A DNA stretch of 63,529 bases, taken from contig NZ_JAWDIR010000007.1 of the NCBI RefSeq assembly GCF_046156265.1, forward strand, positions 1-63,529, given 5' to 3'. A program made the position numbers and the translations under genes. Below are positions 53,056-60,840 of the stretch, piece by piece (the first letter of the stretch is position 1; each line of letters starts with the position of its first letter). The DNA is from CAMDHY01 sp046156265 (GTDB lineage Bacteria > Pseudomonadota > Alphaproteobacteria > Rhizobiales > Segnochrobactraceae). The notes beneath the pieces were generated by a model, which searched no databases, had not been told where the DNA came from, and was given only the letters and a program-made list of their open reading frames with translations.

Positions 53056-53320
53056 CCCCCACCCATTCGGGTCCTTCTGTAGATGGCTGCCCCAACGGGA
53101 GCTCAGCCGCCTCAGGCTTCGGCAGTAGAACCGTGCGCAAGTGGTTCACGGATTCACCCATTCACGCGTGAGCCTTCACGCGAATGGGCGGCCGCACGCG
53201 TCCACGCGTGCCATCGTGCGTTCCGTGTACCGCTTGTAAGCCGACCTACTGCCCAGGCCCGAGGCGGCTGAGCTCCCGTCGGGGGCACTGGCGCCGGGAG
53301 GACCCGCATGGGGTGGGCTG
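53056..53320. repeat. Inverted-repeat block 2
   Basis: Arms of ~75 bp including the perfect 19-bp pair ACGGGAGCTCAGCCGCCTC (53095-53113) and its complement at 53261-53279. The outer parts carry GGGTCCT, as in block 1, so the arms of both blocks are related. The interior has TTCAC at 53145, 53153, 53161 and 53175 plus several ACGCGT palindromes. Non-coding. Confidence 0.8.
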
Positions 53321-53378
53321 CGTCACTGCCAGCTTGGAGATGGGCGCCACCCACGTCCAAACGAGGCGCGCCGGCCGC

Positions 53379-53645
53379 GTCCCATAGGTCCCATTCAATC
53401 GAGGCCGCCGGAGGTCAATGGGACGCGCCTGGAACCGCAGAAACGCTGGGGTAGTCCCATAAGTCCCATAAGTCCCATTGAAAAAAGTCACGGGGATGGA
53501 AGCGTCGGTCTCGCGCGAGCGCACGCGCGCGCACGAGGGGATTCAATGGGACTTATGGGACTTATGGGACGCCCCTTGAAATCATTGATGAATTCGGCGC
53601 CGCGGGAGAGCGTCCGATGGGACGACGTCCCATTGACTATGGGAC
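53379..53645. repeat. Heptamer array GTCCCAT/ATGGGAC, origin-like
   Basis: Twelve exact copies in 267 bp: forward GTCCCAT at 53379, 53388, 53454, 53463, 53472 and 53627; reverse ATGGGAC at 53418, 53546, 53555, 53564, 53617 and 53639. Two triplets with 9-bp period (53454-53478 and 53546-53570) mirror each other around an AT/GC-alternating centre. It lies directly downstream of the primase/helicase gene, as iterons of a replication origin would. Confidence 0.8.
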
Positions 53646-53652
53646 GCGGCCG

Positions 53653-55095
53653 CTACTCCTCCCCGGCGTCCCAGTCGATCTCCGAGCGCATCGCCTCTGC
53701 GAACGCGGCGCGCGCCTCGGCCAGAGGCGGGAAGACATAGCCCCACACCCTGTTTGCCCCGCCCGGTGGCGCGTCGTCAATGTCCAGTCGCTTCACGCGC
53801 TTGAGCCTCGGCACTGCCTTGTTGAAGGCGTGGCCGAACTCGATCTCCGTCGCCTTCCGGCGCGCTCCGATGGCCTCGGCCTCCGTACGGTAGCTCCGCA
53901 GAAGACGGCTCGTCGGCACGAAGTCGCGCCAGACGCCCTCGCCGGGGAGCTGTGAGCCGTCGCGAAGCCGCTCTAGCCACCAAGACTCGAAGGGGCTGAG
54001 ATTGTGCGTCTTCTGTTCGAAGAGCGCCCGGGCCGCCGGCACGTCGCGCAAATCCACTCCGACGAGCGAAACGTGCATCAGCTGGTGGAGGAGCCCACCC
54101 AGGGCGCCAGGCTGACGCATAGCGTGCTTCAGCGCGGCGAAATAGGAGCCGTCACGGATCCGGCCGTCTCCCACGTCGTAGACCGCCCAGCGGCGCTCTT
54201 CCTTTCCAGCCGGCACCATCCAGTCGTCGTTGGAGGTGACCATCAGCCGGACCCGATTCGCCACCTGGATCGGATCGACGCCCTTCAGCTCGACCATAGT
54301 CGTTTCGCTGGAGATGAGGCTCTTGAGCCGCGCCTCCGCCTGTTTGTCGCCAGCCCAAAAGCCCTCGTCGACTTGCATCAGCAGGCACGCCCGCAGGTGC
54401 GCATTGAAGTTGCCGACCACATAGCGGGGATCGTCCACGAGGTAGTAGTGCGCGGGGAAAAGCTGGCCGATGATCTCACCGACGATGCTCTTGCCCGTCC
54501 CCATGCGCCCCCGCAGCGCAAGGGCCGTCGCGACCCGCTCACGCGGCCGCTGAATCATGTGGCCGAAGAACGCCAGCAGCCAGTCGTACAGCTCTTGCGA
54601 GCCACCGCAGACGTTGTCCATCAGGTGGTCGAAGAACGCGCCGGGGTCGCCGGCCGGATCGGGCTCGACGGCAAAGCCGCGCCAGAGATTGAAAGTCCCG
54701 TCTTCGATCGGGTCCGGTTCGCCAGGTGCGAAGGGCTCGAAGCCGACACCCTCATACTGCCGCCGCCGCCCGTCCCGCATCCAGAGCGTCGAGACCGGAA
54801 CCGCCTCGACGCCGCCGCCGGATCCTTTGCGTCGCTCGACGAACTGATTGCTCATCCACGTGCCGAAGGCCTCGACCGTGAGGAACTCCGGCGGTGCCCC
54901 GCTGCCGCGCCGTTCGTCGAGGATCATCACCCGCGAGCCCAGCTTGACGACGGCGTACCGCTCGTTCAGCCGTTCGGTCCAATCGCCGATCGCGTGCACG
55001 TCCGCGCCTGCGGCCGCCGGTTCGCCTTCTGTCGTGAAGCGGACTGCCGCCAGCACCGTGCGGCGGATCGGATTGTCGTCCTCCCCGTCGCTCAT
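53653..55095 (-). CDS. Phage primase/helicase, DUF5906 type
   Basis: A 480-residue SF3-like ATPase for replication initiation. It has Walker A GRMGTGKS (196-203), Walker B with Asp243-Glu244 (LLMQVDEGFW), the sensor region SNDDWMVPAG (288-297) and Arg finger-like KEERRWAVYD. The ~180-residue N-terminal part may be a relic of a primase domain; no Cys4 zinc or clear polymerase site is seen, so primase activity is uncertain. The ATG at 55095 overlaps the preceding small gene by four bases. Adjacent to the iteron-like array. Confidence 0.85.
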   Translation of the reverse strand: MSDGEDDNPIRRTVLAAVRFTTEGEPAAAGADVHAIGDWTERLNERYAVVKLGSRVMILDERRGSGAPPEFLTVEAFGTWMSNQFVERRKGSGGGVEAVPVSTLWMRDGRRRQYEGVGFEPFAPGEPDPIEDGTFNLWRGFAVEPDPAGDPGAFFDHLMDNVCGGSQELYDWLLAFFGHMIQRPRERVATALALRGRMGTGKSIVGEIIGQLFPAHYYLVDDPRYVVGNFNAHLRACLLMQVDEGFWAGDKQAEARLKSLISSETTMVELKGVDPIQVANRVRLMVTSNDDWMVPAGKEERRWAVYDVGDGRIRDGSYFAALKHAMRQPGALGGLLHQLMHVSLVGVDLRDVPAARALFEQKTHNLSPFESWWLERLRDGSQLPGEGVWRDFVPTSRLLRSYRTEAEAIGARRKATEIEFGHAFNKAVPRLKRVKRLDIDDAPPGGANRVWGYVFPPLAEARAAFAEAMRSEIDWDAGEE

Positions 55096-55352
55096 GCCGC
55101 CACCTCGAGGCGACGCGCGAGCTGCAGCAGCCTAGCGGCAATCTCGTCCTTCTCGGCGAAGATCCGCTCAGGGTCGGCGCGGAAGGGATCGGACAGGCGC
55201 CGCACACGCAATGCCAGTGCCCGAAGCTCCTGGCCGGGAGTTGTCAGCGAATCAGCGGCAGGGTAAAAGCGACCGTCAAGGTTCCGCCTTGTAGTGCCGT
55301 CGCCGCCGTTCCGGGTACCAGCCGGGACGGCGGCTTTCTTTTGTGCACTCAC
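55092..55352 (-). CDS. Small hypothetical protein of the satellite
   Basis: An 86-residue basic protein of unknown function. It has a short disordered start (SAQKKAAVPAGTRNGGDG) and a helical C-terminal half (ELRALALRVRRLSDPF, EIAARLLQLARRLEV) able to form a coiled coil. Translation starts at GTG 55352 six bases after AGGAG. Its stop overlaps the primase/helicase ATG (ATGA), so it is probably a replication accessory factor made in fixed ratio with the helicase (inference). Confidence 0.65.
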   Translation of the reverse strand: MSAQKKAAVPAGTRNGGDGTTRRNLDGRFYPAADSLTTPGQELRALALRVRRLSDPFRADPERIFAEKDEIAARLLQLARRLEVAA

Positions 55353-55420
55353 CTTACGCTCCTCTTGCTGAGGAACGCGGCGGGGAAGGCGAGAACGCTA
55401 CTTCAACGGCTTACCAGACA

Positions 55421-55466
55421 TTCCCAAGCTGAATGTCGTCGGTTCGATCCCGATCGCCCGCTCCAA
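55421..55466. repeat. attR core (tRNA-Gly 3' copy)
   Basis: The right copy of the 46-bp direct repeat. It is only the 3' part of a tRNA-Gly and so is not a second tRNA gene. It closes the satellite. Confidence 0.92.
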
Positions 55467-55561
55467 CACTCCGGTCCGAGACATCGACGACGCGACCCTT
55501 CTGCCGCAAGGCGTGAAAGCCGGCGGACCGCGGCGTTGCGCCTCCGCTCGCCTCGGCCGCA

Positions 55562-55984
55562 TCAGCCTCGCCGTGTCCGCCAGCGCCGCAACAGCGCATA
55601 GGCGATCAGAAAGGCGTGCATCGCCAGCACGGCCATCCACCCGAGGATCGGCGGCGACCGCCCGTCGACGCCGGCCCCCAGTCCGACGGGCCAGTGGTGG
55701 ATGACCGATACGGCGCCGTAGCTGTGAAGCACCAGCACCAGCGAGTCGGCGATGTCTTGCGGAAAGGAGCTTTTGTCGTATCTGAAGTAGGTGAATACGA
55801 TCAGCGAGATCAGGATGTAGCCTGAGAAGATCGCGTAGTGGAAGACCCAATAGGTAACGAGCCTAACGGCCGGATCATCGTGGAACAGGGCAGACAATCC
55901 ATCGGCGCTGCCGGCGGCGACGGACACCGAGACGAACAGGAAGGCCTCGGCCAGTCGCCGAAGCAGCCACGTGGTGAATCGCAT
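55562..55984 (-). CDS. Small integral membrane protein
   Basis: A 140-residue protein with about four membrane helices (LAEAFLFVSVSVAAG, LVTYWVFHYAIFSGYILISLIVFTYF, ADSLVLVLHSYGAVSVI, ILGWMAVLAMHAFLIAYALL) and a basic end RRWRTRRG. The family is unknown to me. A His pair in the third helix (HSYG, IHHW) might bind metal or heme, but this is speculative. The ATG is at 55984. It lies between the satellite and a small exported protein gene. Confidence 0.6.
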   Translation of the reverse strand: MRFTTWLLRRLAEAFLFVSVSVAAGSADGLSALFHDDPAVRLVTYWVFHYAIFSGYILISLIVFTYFRYDKSSFPQDIADSLVLVLHSYGAVSVIHHWPVGLGAGVDGRSPPILGWMAVLAMHAFLIAYALLRRWRTRRG

Positions 55985-56144
55985 CCGTCTGCCGGCCCAG
56001 CCGTCTCTGACGGGACGACACCTAGCACGGCGAGGTCCGGCCGGCGCTCACGAGGTCGGGGACCGCGCTCATGAGCCGCGAGAGCCGAGGGCGGCCGAGC
56101 GTCGCAGGCACGCGACGCCTGCCGCAGGCTGAGGCGTCGCGTGG

Positions 56145-56519
56145 CTACTGTCGGCTGAGGTCCGCGCAGACGGCCATGCCCTGCTCGCCCGCCGCCCAGC
56201 AGTGGTGGATGACGCCGTCGGCATAGCGGGCGACGTTCAGCCCGTCGTCGCCGGCGAAGACGATGCGGTCGCCGTCGATCGCCCCGGCGACCTGCTCGGA
56301 GGAGGCCTTGCCGTCTTCCGTGTAGGTGATCTCGCCGCGGAAGGCGCGGCCTTTCTGTTCGGTGACCACGAGCGTGTAGTCGCCTGACAGGAATCCGTGC
56401 TCGACCGAGGCGCCCTCGTAGGGACCCTTCCAGCTGCCGACGATCTGCGGCACGTCCGCGGCGACAGCCGGCGTCGCGAGCAAAGCGGCGGCGGCGAGGA
56501 CGATGGCGGCGAACTTCAT
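56145..56519 (-). CDS. Exported hypothetical protein
   Basis: A 124-residue protein with signal peptide AAIVLAAAALLATPAVAAD. The mature ~100 residues are beta-rich with WKGPYEGASVEHGFLSGDYTLVVTEQKG and RAFRGEITYTEDGK, like a small lipocalin-type or protease-inhibitor barrel. Two cysteines near the end (HHCWAAGEQGMAVCADL) could form a disulfide. No function can be assigned. The ATG is at 56519. Confidence 0.65.
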   Translation of the reverse strand: MKFAAIVLAAAALLATPAVAADVPQIVGSWKGPYEGASVEHGFLSGDYTLVVTEQKGRAFRGEITYTEDGKASSEQVAGAIDGDRIVFAGDDGLNVARYADGVIHHCWAAGEQGMAVCADLSRQ

Positions 56520-56622
56520 GGTCGTGGGCTCCCGATGACACGCGACGGTGCACGGGAGGCAGCCTGCCAGTCCCCAGGTTGCATGACAAGCGGCGCCAGC
56601 GATCCCTGCTGCGCAGGGACCG

Positions 56623-57051
56623 CTACCGCTCCAGCGTCTTCAGGTAGGCGATGAAGTCGGCGATCTGGGCGGCGTCCAGCTGGAACTGCGGCATCGTCGG
56701 GTGGCCCGTCATCACGCCCTCCGCCAGCGACTCCTCCAGATCCTCGACGGGGTAGCGCTCGTGCAGGGTGCGGAACGGCGGCGCGATGGCGAGCGGGCTG
56801 TCGCCGAAACGGCCGATCGCGTGGCACATGGCGCAGTTGGTCTGCGCGAACTGCTGGCCGCGCTGCACGCGCGGATCCTGCTGCGCCGCGGCCGGCGCGG
56901 CGGACAGGAGCGCCAGCGCGACAGCGAGCGCTGTGGCGGGAGATCCGAAGCGGCGACAACGGACTGCCGGCCCTGGCGGGCTCAGGTCTGCCGGCATCCG
57001 CATCGTCGGCCTTGGGTTCGTCAGCCTTGGGATCGTCGGCGGATTCGGCAT
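56623..57051 (-). CDS. c-type cytochrome (monoheme)
   Basis: A 142-residue periplasmic electron-transfer protein. The heme motif CAMCH (73-77) and the axial Met120 in TGHPTMPQF form a class I cytochrome c with the typical end QIADFIAYLKTLE. An Arg-rich n-region and hydrophobic AVALALLSAAPAAAQ form the signal peptide. ATG 57051 is chosen because GAGGAAG precedes it; ATG 57003 or 56997 would also keep the signal peptide. It may serve a small oxidase or sulfur/nitrite enzyme, but no partner lies nearby. Confidence 0.87.
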   Translation of the reverse strand: MPNPPTIPRLTNPRPTMRMPADLSPPGPAVRCRRFGSPATALAVALALLSAAPAAAQQDPRVQRGQQFAQTNCAMCHAIGRFGDSPLAIAPPFRTLHERYPVEDLEESLAEGVMTGHPTMPQFQLDAAQIADFIAYLKTLER

Positions 57052-57324
57052 GGGCTCTTCCTCGTCTGCGGCGGCACCGTCCGTGGACGGTGGCCGCGCT
57101 CCGGGAAACCATCGCCCTCCCGGCCGTGCGGCGCATTGAGGGAGATCAGCGCGGGCCGACCCGAACGCGCGCCGTGGCACCGGACGTCTCGGCGGCATCG
57201 CCGGGAGCGGAAACGCCGAGGGGCCACCTCGGCGAGGCGGCCCCTTCAAGTCCGATACGCAGGACGTGTCGTGCGGCGAGACTTCGCCGCCAAGTCGATC
57301 AGTTGAGACGATCAGTTGAGACGA

Positions 57325-57399
57325 TCAGCGCAGGCCGAAGAAGCTCAAGATCACCAGCACGATCACCACTGCGCCTACGAGCCAAACGATGCTGTTCAT
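57325..57399 (-). CDS. 24-residue single-helix membrane peptide
   Basis: A very short gene encoding one hydrophobic helix, starting MNSIVWLVGAVVIV and ending FFGLR. A strong GGAGGGT ribosome site sits five bases before the ATG at 57399. Similar tiny proteins are common in Rhizobiales annotations, by recollection, without known function. The stretch 57400-57714 upstream has no other gene. Confidence 0.65.
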   Translation of the reverse strand: MNSIVWLVGAVVIVLVILSFFGLR

Positions 57400-57714
57400 G
57401 TCACCCTCCATGTTGTCGGTCGGCACGGCAACGCCCGAAGACGCTGTCAGTTCCGTTGGCGATGCGCTTTCTCGGCCGGCTTGGGTGGGTGGTGGGCGCA
57501 GGGGGAGGGTAAAGCGGGGGTCGGCGAGGCCGGTGGGGCGCGCACTCAGCAGGGGGCCACGCGCAGATCCGGCGGAGCGGACGCTTCCGTCGCGCGCCGA
57601 TGGAACGGTCGCGGCTCCGCCATTGTTCTCGTCTACGTGCGGAGGTGCGAGGGGACGGGGGCGACGCGTTCGGCGGTGCTCGTCGACCTTGCCAATATCG
57701 GGAGCCACCACGTC

Positions 57715-57933
57715 ATGAGCCAGAGAAACATCATCATTCTCGTCGTCGTCGTGATCGTCGTCGTCGTCATCGCCTATGCTGGCGGATTCTTCGGCAGCCG
57801 CACCCCGGCGCCCGTCGCGACCACGCCGCCGCCGGCGACCACGACCACCACGCCGCCGGCCACCACCACGCCGCCCGCGACGACGTCGCCGACCACGCCG
57901 TCGCCCACCACGCCGACGACGCCGGCCCAGTAA
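57715..57933 (+). CDS. Small membrane-anchored Thr/Pro-rich protein
   Basis: A 72-residue protein: short start MSQRN, one long hydrophobic helix (IIILVVVVIVVVVIAYAGGFFG) and a ~42-residue Thr/Pro tail of repeated TTPPAT-like units. The tail would lie in the periplasm as a flexible spacer. No known family. The ATG is at 57715. A GC-rich hairpin follows at 57986. Confidence 0.6.
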   Translation: MSQRNIIILVVVVIVVVVIAYAGGFFGSRTPAPVATTPPPATTTTTPPATTTPPATTSPTTPSPTTPTTPAQ

Positions 57934-57985
57934 GGCCGCGACAACCGGGCGGCGACACCCGCCGCCACAAGGTCCAGGACACGCG

Positions 57986-58020
57986 AGGGCCGCGACCCGG
58001 GGAACCGGGCCGCGGCCCTT
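57986..58020 (+). terminator. Hairpin terminator after small membrane gene
   Basis: AGGGCCGCG-CCCGG pairs with CCGGG-CGCGGCCCT around a GGAA loop, one mismatched pair, followed by TTCGC. It ends the 72-residue gene. Confidence 0.6.
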
Positions 58021-58183
58021 CGCATGTCGGGACCGGCTGATCGCGGGCAGCGGCGGGGCGGTCGGGCCGTCTCGTTCATACTTTTGAACGCAACCTGAAC
58101 GGCCGTCTCAGACGCCGTTAAGGAAGCGTCAGCTATGGTTCGCCCATCGTCGGCTGAGCAGCCGCAACCCAGGAGAGCGTCCC

Positions 58184-58528
58184 ATGTCGCGTATCGTCGC
58201 CCTCGCACTCGCCGGCAGCCTGGCCTGCGGCCTCGCCTTCGTGGCGCCTGCCGCCGTCACGCCCGCCGCCGCCGACGTCGTCGTCAAGGTGAAGCCGGGC
58301 CCCTACTACGGCCGCGGCGCCTATGTGTCGCCCTATCCCTATTATCGCCCGCCGGCGGTCGTCGTCCGGCCCGGCCCGGTCTACGTCGCCCCCGGCCCTG
58401 TCTACGTGCAGCCGACCCGCGTCAAGCGCTGCACCAACGCCACCAAGAAGGTCGTCGTGGTGAAGCCGAACGGCAACCGGGTGGTCACCTACAAGCCGGT
58501 GCAGGACTGCAAGTGGGTCTACCGTTGA
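58184..58528 (+). CDS. Exported Tyr/Pro-rich small protein
   Basis: A 114-residue protein with signal peptide (IVALALAGSLACGLAFVAPA) and a mature part rich in Tyr, Pro and Val (KPGPYYGRGAYVSPYPYYRPPAVVVRPGPVYV), then a Lys/Val C-terminal part with two cysteines (KRCTNATKK, VQDCKWVYR). This style suggests a surface or matrix protein; the family is not known. AGGAGAG precedes ATG 58184. It converges with leuC with a strong terminator between. Confidence 0.65.
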   Translation: MSRIVALALAGSLACGLAFVAPAAVTPAAADVVVKVKPGPYYGRGAYVSPYPYYRPPAVVVRPGPVYVAPGPVYVQPTRVKRCTNATKKVVVVKPNGNRVVTYKPVQDCKWVYR

Positions 58529-58576
58529 GCCGAACGGCTCGCGTCACGAGGACGTGACGCACACGGCCTGAAACGG

Positions 58577-58612
58577 AAAGGGCCGGCCGAGAGATCCTCG
58601 GCCGGCCCTTTC
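58577..58612. terminator. Bidirectional terminator
   Basis: Near-perfect stem AAAGGGCCGGCCGAG/CTCGGCCGGCCCTTT around a short loop, with an A-run on the left and a T-run on the right. It serves the rightward small gene and leftward leuC. Confidence 0.85.
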
Positions 58613-58654
58613 TCGTTGCGCGTCCACTTCGGCCCGGGCGCCCGGGCCGTGGCG

Positions 58655-60061
58655 TCACTTCCAGTCGCGGATGTCGACGAAGTGGCCGGCGATCGCCGCC
58701 GCCGCCGCCATGATCGGCGAGACGAGGTGCGTGCGGCCCTTGAAGCCCTGGCGGCCCTCGAAGTTGCGGTTCGAGGTGGAGGCGCAGCGCTCCTGCGGCG
58801 CCAGCCGGTCCGGGTTCATGGCGAGGCACATCGAGCAGCCCGGCTCGCGCCACTCGAAGCCGGCGGCGAGGAAGATCTTGTCGAGCCCCTCGGCTTCCGC
58901 CTGCTCCTTCACGAGGCCGGAACCCGGCACCACCATCGCGCTGACGCCCTGGGCGACGTGCTTGCCCTCGACGATCTTCGCGGCGGCGCGCAGGTCCTCG
59001 ATGCGCCCGTTGGTGCACGAGCCGATGAAGACGCGGTCGAGCTTGATGTCGGTGATTGGCGTGCCGGCCTTCAGGCCCATGTACTCCAGCGCGCGGATCT
59101 TGGCGGCGCGGCGGTTGTCGTCGGCGATCAGCGCCGGGTCGGGCACGACCCCCTCGATCGACACGACATCCTCGGGGCTCGTGCCCCAGGTGACGGTCGG
59201 CGGCAGGCTCGCCGCGTCGAGGCGGATCTCGGCGTCGAAGTGGGCACCCTCGTCGCTGACGAGCGTCTCCCAGAAGCGGCGCGCCTCCTCGAAGGCCGCC
59301 CCCTGCGGAGCCTTCGGGCGGCCGGCGATGTATTCGAAGGTCTTCTCGTCGGGCGCGATCAGGCCGGCGCGGGCACCGCCCTCGATCGACATGTTGCAGA
59401 CCGTCATGCGGCCTTCCATCGACAGCGCCCGGATCGCCTCGCCGGCATATTCGATGACGTAGCCGGTGCCGCCGGCGGTGCCGATGGTGCCGATGATGGC
59501 GAGGATGATGTCCTTCGCGCCCACACCGTCCGGCAGCGTGCCGTCGACGGTGACGCGCATGTTCTTCGCCTTCTTCTGGATCAGCGTCTGCGTGGCGAGC
59601 ACATGCTCGACCTCGCTGGTGCCGATGCCGTGGGCGAGCGCGCCGAAGGCGCCGTGGGTGGAGGTGTGGCTGTCGCCGCAGACGATCGTCATGCCCGGCA
59701 GGGTGAAGCCCTGCTCCGGCCCGACGATGTGGACGATGCCCTGCCGCTTGTCGAACTCGTCGTAGTACTCGACGCCGAACTCGCGGGCGTTCTCGGCGAG
59801 GGCCGCGATCTGCGCCGCGCTCTCGGGGTCCTCGTTCGGCAGCGAGCGGTCGGTCGTCGGCACGTTGTGATCGACGACGGCGAGCGTCCGCTGCGGCGCC
59901 CGCACGGTGCGGCCGGTGGTGCGCAGCCCCTCGAAGGCCTGCGGGCTCGTCACCTCGTGGACGAGGTGGCGGTCGATATAGAGGAGCGCGGTGCCATCCG
60001 GCTGCACGTCGACGACGTGGTCGTCCCAGATCTTGTCGTAGAGGGTGCGCGGCGCACTCAT
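58655..60061 (-). CDS. leuC: 3-isopropylmalate dehydratase large subunit
   Basis: Catalytic subunit with LeuD (not in window) of isopropylmalate isomerase in leucine synthesis. The 4Fe-4S ligands are Cys349 (FIGSCTNGR), Cys409 and Cys412 (GCSMCLAMNP). Aconitase-family blocks such as VCGDSHTSTHGAFGALAHGIGTSEVEHV and MSIEGGARAGLIAPDE are intact. The length of 468 residues is normal. The start is ATG 60061. Divergent from the MarR regulator. Confidence 0.97.
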   Translation of the reverse strand: MSAPRTLYDKIWDDHVVDVQPDGTALLYIDRHLVHEVTSPQAFEGLRTTGRTVRAPQRTLAVVDHNVPTTDRSLPNEDPESAAQIAALAENAREFGVEYYDEFDKRQGIVHIVGPEQGFTLPGMTIVCGDSHTSTHGAFGALAHGIGTSEVEHVLATQTLIQKKAKNMRVTVDGTLPDGVGAKDIILAIIGTIGTAGGTGYVIEYAGEAIRALSMEGRMTVCNMSIEGGARAGLIAPDEKTFEYIAGRPKAPQGAAFEEARRFWETLVSDEGAHFDAEIRLDAASLPPTVTWGTSPEDVVSIEGVVPDPALIADDNRRAAKIRALEYMGLKAGTPITDIKLDRVFIGSCTNGRIEDLRAAAKIVEGKHVAQGVSAMVVPGSGLVKEQAEAEGLDKIFLAAGFEWREPGCSMCLAMNPDRLAPQERCASTSNRNFEGRQGFKGRTHLVSPIMAAAAAIAGHFVDIRDWK

Positions 60062-60254
60062 GGCTTCACTCCAGCGTCGGCCGGTCCCTGTCCGGCCCGG
60101 TGTCGCCCGTCGGCGGCTCTGCCCTTGCGACGGGTCGAGATTCAACCCGCGTCTTTAGCGCCATCGCCGGGTCGAGGGAAGCACCGAGCGTCGCCGCGAC
60201 ACACGACGGACCTGCAGGTGCCGCATGGCTGGCCTGCGGAAAGCTCCGCTTCAC

Positions 60255-60279
60255 AGATCATATGGAAGACATAGTATCT
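60255..60279. promoter_or_regulatory. 25-bp palindrome upstream of MarR gene
   Basis: AGATnnTATGnnnnnCATAnnATCT, a 25-bp inverted repeat typical of MarR operators, lies in the leuC/marR spacer 70 bases before the marR start at 60349. An in-frame ATG at 60262 falls within the operator, so it is unlikely to be used. Confidence 0.6.
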
Positions 60280-60348
60280 GGTTCTCCTGACGAAAGCGCC
60301 CGGCGATCCGTCCGGGGCGCTGGCGACTCCTGCGAGCCCGCGGCACCG

Positions 60349-60807
60349 ATGACGACCTCCGGCACCTCGACGAGCGACATCCCCCTCGGCTTCCTGCTGG
60401 CGGACGCGCAGCGCCTGCTGCGGCGCCGCTTCGAACGGGCCGCCGAGACGGAAGGCCTCGGCCTCACCGCCAGCGAGGCGCGGACGCTCGCCTACATCGC
60501 CGTCTACGAGGGCCGCCGGCAGACCGCGCTCGCCGACATCATGAACGTCGATCCGATGACGCTCGTCGGCTACCTCGACGCCCTCGAGGCCAAGGGCCTC
60601 GTCGAGCGCTGCCCCGACCCGACCGATCGCCGCGCCAAGCTCGTCCGCCCCTCCCCCACCGCGGCCGCGATGGTCGAGCGCATCCGCACGCTCGGTCGCC
60701 ATATCCGCGAAAACGCGACGGAAGGCCTGGGGGATGGCGACGTCGCCGTGCTGCGGCGCGCCCTCGGCCAGATGATCCAGAACCTCTCGGACACGCCCGC
60801 CGCCTGA
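60349..60807 (+). CDS. MarR-family transcriptional regulator
   Basis: A 152-residue winged-helix repressor. The core has ADIMNVDPMTLVGYLDALEAKGLVERCPDPTDRRAKLV, where the DPTDRRAK wing is diagnostic. Helix 1 is LGFLLADAQRLLRRRFERAAE. It probably senses a phenolic or drug-like ligand and controls the exporter gene 33 bases downstream. ATG 60349 was chosen because the 25-bp palindrome would otherwise lie inside the reading frame. Confidence 0.9.
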   Translation: MTTSGTSTSDIPLGFLLADAQRLLRRRFERAAETEGLGLTASEARTLAYIAVYEGRRQTALADIMNVDPMTLVGYLDALEAKGLVERCPDPTDRRAKLVRPSPTAAAMVERIRTLGRHIRENATEGLGDGDVAVLRRALGQMIQNLSDTPAA

Positions 60808-60840
60808 GGCGATGCACCGGACACCCCCGAGCCGACCCCC

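Larger units (their letters stand above)
45620..55466. mobile_element. Integrated capsid-encoding phage satellite (9.8 kb)
   Basis: Bounded by perfect 46-bp direct repeats at 45620-45665 (inside the tRNA-Gly gene) and 55421-55466, both starting TTCCCAAGCTG. The content is integrase, excisionase-like gene, prohead protease-capsid fusion, small phage-type proteins, XRE regulator, AT-rich cargo, repeat-rich origin-like region and primase/helicase. Terminase, portal, neck, tail and lysis genes are not seen, so it cannot assemble a complete virion alone. The best label is phage satellite or degraded minimal prophage. Confidence 0.85.

Noticed and set aside
53379..53645. CRISPR array
   Set aside because: The GTCCCAT repeats are only seven bases, occur in both orientations with spacings of 9 to 74 bp, and have no cas genes nearby. 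An iteron-like origin fits better.
55421..55466. Second tRNA-Gly gene
   Set aside because: Only the 3' half is present; it is the attR copy of the attachment core.
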